From Candidatus Paceibacter normanii SCGC AAA255-P19 (GTDB taxonomy: Bacteria > Patescibacteriota > Minisyncoccia > Minisyncoccales > Paceibacteraceae), in contig ASKX01000029.1 of NCBI GenBank assembly GCA_000398025.1, forward strand, positions 1 through 7,196: DNA of 7,196 bases. Direction: 5' to 3'. The notes beneath the pieces were generated by a model. That model was given only the letters and a program-made list of their open reading frames with translations, did not search any database and was not told the DNA's origin. A program made the position numbers and the translations under genes. Position 1 is the first letter of the stretch. Each line of letters opens with the position of its first letter. Shown one piece after another: positions 1-6,013 of the stretch.

Positions 1-1914
1 AGATAAATCAGTCAAAGCCGGATAAGAAATCATGAACACCCCTCCGCTGTTGGGATTTTTAGGAGTGCCATAAATTGGGTTCCCGTCTTTGTCTTTTCCG
101 TTGATCAATTCTTCTTTTCCGGTCGTAACCTCGGCTGAAAGATTGGTAATCCAGTTTTCTGAGTCAGACCCGTCTTCTTGAGGGTTGATCCTTTCCATAG
201 AGACTCTTGCCCCCTCGTCGCCAGCAAACCAACCTGAAGAACAATTCACTTCATCTATCAAATTACCAGACTGGTCATAAAGTCCTAATACTTCGCCGGT
301 GTTATCCAAATTCCCACCAAAAATTTTATCAGCTGTCAGGTCGATTGCCTCTTCGTCATTTTCTAAAAGATAAAAATCTTGAGCCGGGAAAGTACCAGAG
401 AGGTTAATTGTTGGAGCACCGTCAGCTGCCCGGATTTGCCAGTTGTCCAAAACAATATCGCCGGCGGTATTGTTATACAATTCTAACCACTCTTGATTTG
501 GATTAGTCACAGTTCCCATCCAGGCAATTTCATTGATGGCTATTTCATTTCCTAAGATATCTAAAGCCTTAGCTATTACTTTAACCAAGTTTTGGTCAGA
601 CAGGAGCTGGTCGCGATACCACCATTCTTCAAACAAATAAGTCATTACCCCTTTTATTTTTAAAACTTCTTTCAATTTGGCAGAGTTAATTTGGCTATAA
701 CTTGGCTCCTGATAAAGCAAAAGATTTTTAATTAGGTCTTTAGTATTTTCGTCTTCCAACAGCCATTCCAGATTATCTAAATGCTTCATTGCTTCAGTTA
801 GCGGGGAAAGCCCCATTTTTATCTGGAGCTCAGGCAAGGCTACTTCAATGGCCGTAATGCCCGGATAAGGGTCGGGGGTGAGTTCTTCGATTAAACCTTT
901 AATGATTGGGTCGTTGTAATCACAAGGTTCGTCGTTGTTGTCAGGGTCGCGGCAGATACTTCCTAAGCAATTTTCACATTTACAATCTTGGAAATAGTCG
1001 CAAGCCGCTCCTCCGCAATAATCCTTCCATGGCTCGGTCCCCAAGCCCTCACAAGCATCGTAAGGGCTGCAGTTTCCCCAGCCCTCTCTATCTGGGTCAG
1101 TTTCGCCTTCGCACCAACTATAATTTTGGCAATTCTCCCAGTACCCTTCGTCAGCATTCCACTGGCAATCATCAGCGCAACTCACCCAGGTGCAAGCATT
1201 ATAACAGCAATCTTCGCAGCAATTATGGCAGTCATAAAACTTTTCTAACTCTTTTACTGGTTCCTCAAGCCTTTTACCTTTGACTTTTATCGCTTCAGAA
1301 AGCCATTTGACACATTCTAATCTTTCTTGGTTTTCTAAGGGTAGGGCAGTAGTTCGATTGCCATCTCCATCAAACTGATAGCAAGTGGCTGGTCTGAAGC
1401 CCGAAGGATAAGCAACAGTTTTTTCGCCCCAGAGATTTTCAATCAGCCCGCCCAAAGGAATCTCTATATGGGTAGCGGCAGAAGTTTTGGGCGGAGGAGC
1501 AGGCAAACTGGAAATCTTTTGTTCTGGCAAAGAAACCTTTAAAGCAGTTAGTTGAGGATTGATTATATTTAAAATTGCATAGGTAAAAACCAAAATAATC
1601 AAACCCAAAAGGCCAGCAGTAATTTGACCTCTAGCTGCCAGCTGGGCGGCTGGCGCTCCAGCTGAAGTTAAATAACGGATTCCTCCATAAACAAAAGAGC
1701 CAAAGGCAATTAGAGCGGCTAAAAACAAAGAGAATTGGAAAATGTATCTAATGTAATCGGGTAGGGCCTCTTTGGTGGTCGTGGGAGTTTTGGTACCAGG
1801 AATTTCCGGGTAAGTAACCTCTAAAGGTTTTTGAGCCAAGATAAAAGATGCCCCTAAAAAGAGAAAAAGGAGCAAAAATAAAATTAATAGTTTAGCTTTG
1901 CGAGACTTGAACAT
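1..1914 (-). CDS. Exported T4SS pilin-like protein with Cys-rich region and lamin-tail domain (C-terminus cut by window edge)
   Basis: The frame is open for 638 codons from the ATG at 1914 and runs off the left edge. Residues 1-28 look like a signal peptide: basic start, a long Leu/Phe core, then a possible Ala-Gln cleavage at 27/28. Residues 50-122 hold two hydrophobic helices (about 55-77 and 98-118) joined by GGIRYLTSAG, the layout of the T4SS pilin (TrbC/VirB2-like) family common in Patescibacteria. A Pro-rich linker follows (about 133-145). Residues 229-331 contain 19 cysteines. Residues about 454-624 read as a lamin-tail domain, recognisable by NEIAWMG, EWLELYNN, LDNWQI and the closing YGTPKNPNSGG. 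By family knowledge, LTDs are extracellular beta-sandwich modules. I infer a surface-displayed or pilus-tip protein handled by the upstream VirB4/PrgI machinery. It starts 19 bp after the preceding stop with no visible Shine-Dalgarno; the signal peptide supports this start. Substrate and partner are unknown. Confidence 0.85.
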   Translation of the reverse strand, partial: MFKSRKAKLLILFLLLFLFLGASFILAQKPLEVTYPEIPGTKTPTTTKEALPDYIRYIFQFSLFLAALIAFGSFVYGGIRYLTSAGAPAAQLAARGQITAGLLGLIILVFTYAILNIINPQLTALKVSLPEQKISSLPAPPPKTSAATHIEIPLGGLIENLWGEKTVAYPSGFRPATCYQFDGDGNRTTALPLENQERLECVKWLSEAIKVKGKRLEEPVKELEKFYDCHNCCEDCCYNACTWVSCADDCQWNADEGYWENCQNYSWCEGETDPDREGWGNCSPYDACEGLGTEPWKDYCGGAACDYFQDCKCENCLGSICRDPDNNDEPCDYNDPIIKGLIEELTPDPYPGITAIEVALPELQIKMGLSPLTEAMKHLDNLEWLLEDENTKDLIKNLLLYQEPSYSQINSAKLKEVLKIKGVMTYLFEEWWYRDQLLSDQNLVKVIAKALDILGNEIAINEIAWMGTVTNPNQEWLELYNNTAGDIVLDNWQIRAADGAPTINLSGTFPAQDFYLLENDEEAIDLTADKIFGGNLDNTGEVLGLYDQSGNLIDEVNCSSGWFAGDEGARVSMERINPQEDGSDSENWITNLSAEVTTGKEELINGKDKDGNPIYGTPKNPNSGGVFMISYPALTDLS

Positions 1915-1933
1915 CGAAATAAATTGAAAACGG

Positions 1934-2464
1934 CTATTCGCTGGTTAATTCAGAATAAACCGTCCAACTCCAGAGAGGCAGAGAATCGCCAATGGCTGGC
2001 ACAGCTTTGCCGGCCAATTTGGGCCACTGCCTTTTTAAAAAACTCATTAGAGCTTTTCCTCCTTTTTTTCCTAAGCCCGCCCCCTTTTTTCCAGTAATGA
2101 CAGTTCCCGAGCGGAAAAAAGCCCAACTACCGACAATAACCAAGCCGACAATATAAACAATTTTGGCGAAAATTAAACCAACGCCAAAAGCTAAAATTAA
2201 AATAGCCCCAATTATACTAAGAACGTCAAGGAGGCCACCAACAAACATCATTAAAACCCCCTCTGGGCTGAGAAGTATTGAGCTTTTACTTTTTTTTGGA
2301 GCTTCTTCGCCTTCTTCAGTTTCTTCAGCTGGCGCACCACTAGCTGGCCTTCTAATTGCTCTCTTAGTTGCTCTTTTCCCTAATCCTCGAGCTCCTTTAG
2401 CTGCTCCTCGGCCGACAGCGGCCAGGCCTCGAGCGGCGCCAGCGGCAATTGCTGGTAAGGGCAT
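1934..2464 (-). CDS. Small basic membrane protein of the secretion locus, unknown function
   Basis: A 176-residue protein in three parts. Residues 1-40 are Ala/Gly-rich and strongly basic (repeated Arg and Lys). Residues 45-57 form a short acidic stretch. Residues 68-118 are hydrophobic and probably form two closely spaced membrane helices. The tail (125-176) is Gly/Lys-rich and then reads WPKLAGKAVPAIGDSLPLWS. I recall similar Pro/Trp-containing tails on small membrane proteins next to VirB4 and pilin genes in Patescibacteria, but I cannot name a family. It lies between virB4 and the pilin-LTD gene on the same strand, so an accessory role in the membrane platform is plausible; this is inference from position. 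The ATG at 2464 sits directly after an AT-rich spacer with no Shine-Dalgarno. The low-complexity N-terminus leaves the exact start somewhat uncertain. It ends in TAG. Confidence 0.7.
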   Translation of the reverse strand: MPLPAIAAGAARGLAAVGRGAAKGARGLGKRATKRAIRRPASGAPAEETEEGEEAPKKSKSSILLSPEGVLMMFVGGLLDVLSIIGAILILAFGVGLIFAKIVYIVGLVIVGSWAFFRSGTVITGKKGAGLGKKGGKALMSFLKRQWPKLAGKAVPAIGDSLPLWSWTVYSELTSE

Positions 2465-2466
2465 AT

Positions 2467-2494
2467 AATGATTATTGATTAATGATTATTGATA
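2467..2494. repeat. Two-copy 14-bp AT-rich tandem repeat
   Basis: The spacer between virB4 and the basic membrane protein gene is built from AATGATTATTGATT followed by AATGATTATTGATA (13 of 14 positions match). It fills almost all of the 31-bp gap and abuts both the virB4 stop and the next ATG. It contains no Shine-Dalgarno and no strong hairpin. It looks like slippage-type expansion of an AT-rich junction. Confidence 0.8.
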
Positions 2495-2495
2495 A

Positions 2496-4277
2496 TTAGA
2501 GTTTTCCTTTGGCTCTTTTAATTTTTAAAACTTCTTCTGGGGCAGTAGTAATAATTTGGTCTTCGGTATAGGAAGCTACCACTTTGATGGCTACATGTTT
2601 TTGGCCAGCAAAAAATATACCATCGCCAACTTCAGCCTCCAGTAAAAGATATTTTTCTTCCTCGGTTAAGTTAAAAATTTTTTGAACCACATCAATGGTG
2701 GCTGGCGACTGTTTCATTAAGAGTTGAAGGGAAGAATTGGTAATGATGGGCTTGCCGTAGTCTGATTTCATAAAGTCATTGATATCTTGGGTGATAGTAG
2801 TGACTCCCAGCCAATATTTTCTGGCTCGCTTGGCTATTCCATAGAGAAAAGAAGCCCCATCTTTAGTCTGCATTATCCACCAAGCCTCATCGACCACTAA
2901 AATTCTTTTTTTCAATTCCGATCTAACTTTGTTCCAGATATATCTCATGATAATGAACATGGCCATGGGCCTTAGTTCGTCTTCCATGTCTCTGATACCA
3001 AAAGCGACAAAAGGTTTGTCCATAGAAATGTTAGTCGGTTGATTGAAAAATTGAGCAAAGGTCCCCTTGGTAAACTTTCTTACTCTTCTGACTAAAGATT
3101 CAGCCCCCTCCATTCCTTCCAAGACTGCTTCAAAATCAGACATCAAAGGAATTTTCTCTGGCCAGGCGCGGGGATCGGTTTCCGGAGTAATATCGCGGGC
3201 AGCATAAGTTTCAGTTATAGCTCTATCAATAATAGCATCCTCTTCTGGGGTGAGGCCGCCCAACATAATTCGTAACAGTCCGACTAGATTAATAATATTG
3301 GTTCTCAAAACATCTTCTGGCTTTTCGTCCTCTCGGGGTACGGGGAGATCAAAAGGATTGATATGATTGGGGCTGGCTAAAGAAATGTTAAAGAAAGAAC
3401 CGCCGACGGCTTCCGTAAGAGATTTATATTCGTTTTCCGGATCAAGAATAATAGTGTCTACTCCCAGCATTAGGGAACGCAAAATTTCTAATTTAACTGC
3501 GTAACTTTTGCCCGAGCCGGCTTTAGCAAAAACCACGCTATTGGCATTTTCCAGGGAGAATCTATCAAACAAAATTAGAGAATTATTGTGGCGGTTAACC
3601 CCATACAAAATCCCTTCATTAGAGCTTAAGTCGAAAGAAACAAAAGGAAAAATCGAAGAAAGAGGATCGGTGTTCATTGGAGTGTGAACCTGAAGTTGGT
3701 CTAAACCATAAGGAGCGGAACAATTAAAGCCTTCCCTTTGCTGATAGAGAGCAGGTTTAATATAGATTAACCTTGATTCCAAAATCGACCTTAAGGTGGT
3801 TTCAATTCCCTCTAATTCTTTAGCTTTATCGGCATAAACCGTTAGGTAGAGGCCAAACTTAAACATTTTTTCTTGGGCCGTTTGTAGTCTGTCTCTTAAT
3901 TCTTCCAAATCTCGATAAGCAGTTTCCAGAGCCGGGTCTCTAATCAGCCCTTTTTCTTCTCTTTCCATAATTTCCGCCTGGACTTCAGTTACTTTTTTCC
4001 GTAGCTGTTTTAAGGTCAGGCCAGTTTCTACCGGATGAATATGAAAGCCGATATCCATTGGCGTGTCTAGATTAATCACCGGAGAAAACCAAGCTGTGCT
4101 TAAATATCTGGGATAAGAAAAAATAAAGAAAGATTTGACTATTCTCTCCCCTAACTTTAAATGGTCAGAAGTCAAAGAAATAGAAGAAGGAGCAATAATG
4201 TCTCTAATCTCCAAAGCCGGAGCTTCAAAGATTTTTTCTGGCACTCTCCCTTTTTTCTTTAAGAAGGGTAATCTCAT
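2496..4277 (-). CDS. virB4: VirB4-family type IV secretion ATPase
   Basis: A complete 593-residue P-loop ATPase, predicted to power assembly or substrate export at the inner face of the membrane. The Walker A motif AKAGSGKSY is at 251-259 (catalytic Lys257). A conserved ILDPENEY block follows at 277-284. Walker B is RILVVDEAWW at 458-467 (Asp463, Glu464). The TTITQDINDF motif (493-502) and ITNSSLQLLMKQ (512-523) are the usual downstream motifs of VirB4/TraC/HerA-type ATPases. The N-terminal ~200 residues match the VirB4 N-terminal region, with a charged helical insertion at about 88-140. All nucleotide-binding residues are intact, so it looks functional. The start is 4 bp after the stop of the TraC-like gene, which suggests translational coupling; there is no Shine-Dalgarno. 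The length fits the VirB4-like proteins I know from Patescibacteria. Confidence 0.93.
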   Translation of the reverse strand: MRLPFLKKKGRVPEKIFEAPALEIRDIIAPSSISLTSDHLKLGERIVKSFFIFSYPRYLSTAWFSPVINLDTPMDIGFHIHPVETGLTLKQLRKKVTEVQAEIMEREEKGLIRDPALETAYRDLEELRDRLQTAQEKMFKFGLYLTVYADKAKELEGIETTLRSILESRLIYIKPALYQQREGFNCSAPYGLDQLQVHTPMNTDPLSSIFPFVSFDLSSNEGILYGVNRHNNSLILFDRFSLENANSVVFAKAGSGKSYAVKLEILRSLMLGVDTIILDPENEYKSLTEAVGGSFFNISLASPNHINPFDLPVPREDEKPEDVLRTNIINLVGLLRIMLGGLTPEEDAIIDRAITETYAARDITPETDPRAWPEKIPLMSDFEAVLEGMEGAESLVRRVRKFTKGTFAQFFNQPTNISMDKPFVAFGIRDMEDELRPMAMFIIMRYIWNKVRSELKKRILVVDEAWWIMQTKDGASFLYGIAKRARKYWLGVTTITQDINDFMKSDYGKPIITNSSLQLLMKQSPATIDVVQKIFNLTEEEKYLLLEAEVGDGIFFAGQKHVAIKVVASYTEDQIITTAPEEVLKIKRAKGKL

Positions 4278-4281
4278 TATT

Positions 4282-4901
4282 TTAGCGGATTAATTCTGAA
4301 GGAATTTCCGGGTAGTATCCTACTTCAGCTTCCTCTGGATGATACAAGCTCCAGAAAAGCTCAATTAATTCCGAAGTGTTTAGAGGAACGCATTGAAGCC
4401 CGCACCTTCGCAGGCCCAAAGCGACAAATTCCATTCTCTGCCAAAGCTGGGATTTGGCTCTTTGAAAAGAATCCTCGCTAAAGGTGATGCTCGTTTTTTT
4501 CATCCCCGGGATTTCCATCAAAGCGAAAGGCACAACCGCAAAGAAGTTTTTAGACATAATCGCTCCTCCGGCAATTACATTTTTGATAAACTTTCGATAC
4601 TCATCCGTTTGGATTCTTAAAAGTTCATTTTCCTGCTGTTGTCCCAACTCCTTCAATTTGTCAAGGTAGCCCGTAATATTTAATTTTCGGGACTGGACTA
4701 CTATTTCTAAAGAAAAATCCAAAGAATTCAAAAAGTTTTGGAATTGGTAAATAGTGGCCTTTTGTTCTTCTTCTGACTTTAAAGCAAAGTTTTGGGAGGA
4801 AACCATAATCACCCCCCCCTTAGGGCTTTATTTCTTAAAATAATCACTCCTTCTTTGATTTGGTCAATTTCTAAAAATTGTTGAGTGGAAGATTGAGGCA
4901 T
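4282..4901 (-). pseudogene. TraC-like T4SS protein interrupted by a G8 frameshift
   Basis: The reading frame starts at the ATG at 4901 (MPQSSTQQFLEIDQIKEG...) and reaches a run of eight G on the coding strand (4812-4819). It then hits TGA at 4811-4809, giving a 30-residue peptide. The rest of the protein continues in another frame from GTG at 4812 as 176 residues to TAA at 4282. Six or nine G would join the parts; with six the protein is 205 residues and the junction reads ALRGVIMVSS. The joined N-terminus resembles the conserved TraC-like protein that usually sits between PrgI and VirB4 in Patescibacteria, as here. Its role is unproven; I infer it corresponds to the VirB4/TraC N-terminal partner. 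It starts 3 bp after the prgI stop. Either the tract is a read or assembly error, or the gene is truly split, slippage-prone or reinitiated: GTG and TGA overlap as GTGA. It may be functional, so the pseudogene label is provisional. Confidence 0.75.
4812..4819 (-). other. G8 homopolymer at the frameshift point
   Basis: Eight consecutive C on the plus strand (G on the coding strand) break the frame of the TraC-like gene. The stretch A AGG GGG GGG TGA also has the form of a -1 slippery heptamer, and a -1 slip would read GGG GGG GTG into the downstream frame. The run is conspicuous in an otherwise AT-leaning operon. Confidence 0.9.
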
Positions 4902-4904
4902 GTT

Positions 4905-5318
4905 TTACTTGGTTTTGGTTTCAATTTGAGTTCTTAATTTCTTGAGCTGGCTTTTTTCGGCAATTTTTAAAGGCAATTCTTCCTTATTTTCTTCTTCCGG
5001 TTTTTTAACTTCTTCTTTTTTGAAAACTTTAACCGGAGTTTCTTTTTTTCGCCAAATATAGATTTTGGGCGAGATAAAAAATTTTAAGAGATTAGCGAAA
5101 ATGGTCGGCAAATCGCGGCCGCCGATCTTCAGAAAGGCAAAAGCTATTGATCCCCCGCCCAGGATCAAGCAGGCGATAATAAAAGCATAAAACGGAGCCA
5201 TGAAGTAAAAAATAAAACAAGCAGCCGCTGCTGCCCCAATAAACATGAACTGCTTGAAGGTGAGGGGACCGACTATTTTTGCCTCGTGTTCAATAAATTG
5301 AGGAACAGTAAAACGCAT
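4905..5318 (-). CDS. PrgI-family inner-membrane T4SS protein
   Basis: A 137-residue protein that opens with MRFTVPQFIEHEAKIVGPLT, the recognisable start of the PrgI family (VPQFI...KI.GPLT). Two hydrophobic helices follow at about 24-41 and 43-65, then an SPKIYIWRK segment (83-91) and a Lys/Glu-rich cytoplasmic-type tail. By family knowledge PrgI proteins are small membrane partners encoded next to VirB4 and are usually compared with VirB3, the membrane anchor of the VirB4 ATPase. The gene sits 2 bp after the preceding stop and 3 bp before the TraC-like ATG, so it is firmly inside the operon. There is no Shine-Dalgarno before its ATG, and coupling to the upstream gene is likely. The family assignment is strong; the precise role here is inferred. 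Confidence 0.88.
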   Translation of the reverse strand: MRFTVPQFIEHEAKIVGPLTFKQFMFIGAAAAACFIFYFMAPFYAFIIACLILGGGSIAFAFLKIGGRDLPTIFANLLKFFISPKIYIWRKKETPVKVFKKEEVKKPEEENKEELPLKIAEKSQLKKLRTQIETKTK

Positions 5319-5320
5319 AA

Positions 5321-5773
5321 TTATTCAATTGGTTCTCGATAGGTATCTTTTTTGGCTGGCGCCTCAGGTTTTTCTTCGGTTTCTTCTTCGGCTGTAACTT
5401 TTTCCATTGGCCCGATTGTCGGTTCGGTAATCGGTCTAGTTGGCGGAGTGATTTCTACTTTGTGAAGCTCTTCTAAAGCCGGCTTGACTGGATAAAAGAT
5501 AAAGCGGTTAATCTCTTGAGCCACCTTTTTCGCCACCTCTTTCTTAAGTTTTACCTCTTTTTTCAAAGCTTCCTGAAAGTCGTCTGGCGCCAAAACTCCC
5601 ATTAAAACATGGCCAGCATATCTTGCCACCTGGGAAACTTCCTCGACAGCATTTTTCTCACAAACATCCCAAATATTTTCGGCCGTTTCCTCAGAAAAAA
5701 CCGCCTCCTTTAACTCGCTAGGGAGTTTCTCGTATAATTTCCATAGTTGTTCTTTAGTATATTCTTTGGGCAT
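5321..5773 (-). CDS. Conserved helical protein at the head of the T4SS operon, unknown function
   Basis: A 150-residue soluble protein with no signal peptide or membrane helix. Residues 1-105 are predicted helical, with charged and amphipathic stretches (YTKEQLWKLYEKLPSELKEA, then APDDFQEALKKEVKLKKEVA) and an INRFIFYPVKPALEEL block. Residues 107-150 are a Pro/Glu/Lys-rich, probably disordered tail. I recall similar proteins beginning MPKEYTKEQLWKLYEKLP beside PrgI and VirB4 in Patescibacteria, always without assigned function; this is memory, not a search. It is the first gene after the promoter and ends 2 bp before prgI. The start is well supported by the conserved N-terminus and the adjacent -10 box. 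An AAGGAAG at 5786-5792 would lie at or upstream of the predicted transcript start, so it may not serve as a ribosome binding site. A cytoplasmic accessory role for the secretion machine is inference. Confidence 0.75.
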   Translation of the reverse strand: MPKEYTKEQLWKLYEKLPSELKEAVFSEETAENIWDVCEKNAVEEVSQVARYAGHVLMGVLAPDDFQEALKKEVKLKKEVAKKVAQEINRFIFYPVKPALEELHKVEITPPTRPITEPTIGPMEKVTAEEETEEKPEAPAKKDTYREPIE

Positions 5774-5792
5774 AATTTAAATTGACTTCCTT

Positions 5793-5801
5793 ATTATACC
5801 A
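5793..5801 (-). promoter_or_regulatory. Extended -10 promoter of the T4SS operon
   Basis: On the minus strand this reads TGGTATAAT: a perfect TATAAT (5798-5793) with the upstream TG of an extended -10. No good -35 lies at 16-18 bp spacing (AACGCT at 5821-5816 for 17 bp). The predicted transcript start is near 5786, leaving about 13 nt before the ATG at 5773, so the message would be nearly leaderless. Confidence 0.65.
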
Positions 5802-5808
5802 TGGACGG

Positions 5809-5827
5809 GAATGTAAGCGTTGTATTC
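5809..5827. promoter_or_regulatory. Imperfect dyad between the divergent promoters, possible operator
   Basis: GAATGTAA-GCG-TTGTATTC is an inverted repeat with 6 of 8 arm positions paired. It covers the -35 region of the leftward promoter and ends 2 bp before the -35 box of the rightward one. That position suits a shared regulator, but a dyad this imperfect can occur by chance in AT-leaning DNA. Confidence 0.3.
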
Positions 5828-5829
5828 TC

Positions 5830-5857
5830 TTGACAAATCCTGTAAAAGATGTATAAT
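5830..5857 (+). promoter_or_regulatory. Consensus sigma70-type promoter of the coiled-coil cassette
   Basis: TTGACA (5830-5835) and TATAAT (5852-5857) are both perfect consensus boxes, separated by 16 bp. The predicted start is near 5864-5865. This should be a strong promoter, and it drives the plus-strand genes from 6014 onward. It is divergent from the T4SS operon promoter about 30 bp away. Confidence 0.85.
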
Positions 5858-5863
5858 AAAGGT

Positions 5864-6013
5864 AGTTTGGAGGTGGTTATTATCATTTTTCAAACTCTCT
5901 CACTCAATTTATCTAAGGACGAGAGTAGCATACTTAACAAATCGAAAAGGGGGTAATTGAATGTGAAAATTAAGTTCTGGGAAAAAGACCCAAAAAAGAA
6001 GGAGGTATCAACT
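5864..6013 (+). other. Leader with orphan Shine-Dalgarno and a non-AUG open frame
   Basis: GGAGGTGG (5869-5876) begins only about 5 nt from the predicted transcript start and is not followed by ATG, GTG or TTG at normal spacing. It is followed by ATT ATC ATT (5879-5887). That frame stays open to TAA at 5954-5956 (23-25 codons, ending NKSKRG). It is the same frame as the coiled-coil gene, and a TTG (5957) directly abuts the TAA. ACTCTC (5894-5899) can pair with GAGAGT (5921-5926). A short leader peptide with a rare start codon, a structured regulatory leader, or simply a relic are all possible. Translation is not demonstrated. Confidence 0.35.
5999..6006 (+). promoter_or_regulatory. Strong Shine-Dalgarno that sets the coiled-coil gene start
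   Basis: AAGGAGGT lies 7 nt before the ATG at 6014. It favours this start over the in-frame TTG at 5957 and GTG at 5963, which have only AAGGGGG (5947-5953) upstream. Confidence 0.75.

Noticed and set aside
906..1283. Open frames on the plus strand (906-1283 and 988-1248) across the cysteine-rich region
   Set aside because: They are shadows of the minus-strand exported protein, whose signal peptide, pilin core and LTD are all in one continuous frame.
2163..2468. A plus-strand frame opposite the basic membrane protein
   Set aside because: An Ala/Pro-rich mirror of the Ala/Arg-rich minus-strand gene. It runs against operon direction and has no initiation signals.
4809..4901. Reading the TGA after the G8 tract as glycine (alternative code of some Patescibacteria)
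   Set aside because: That frame meets a TAA soon after and does not restore the conserved sequence. TGA also works as a normal stop at 6611-6613.
5957..6013. A TTG start at 5957 for the coiled-coil gene
   Set aside because: It is in frame and possible, but the ATG at 6014 has a near-perfect Shine-Dalgarno at ideal spacing, and the 19 extra codons are AT-rich unlike the rest of the gene.
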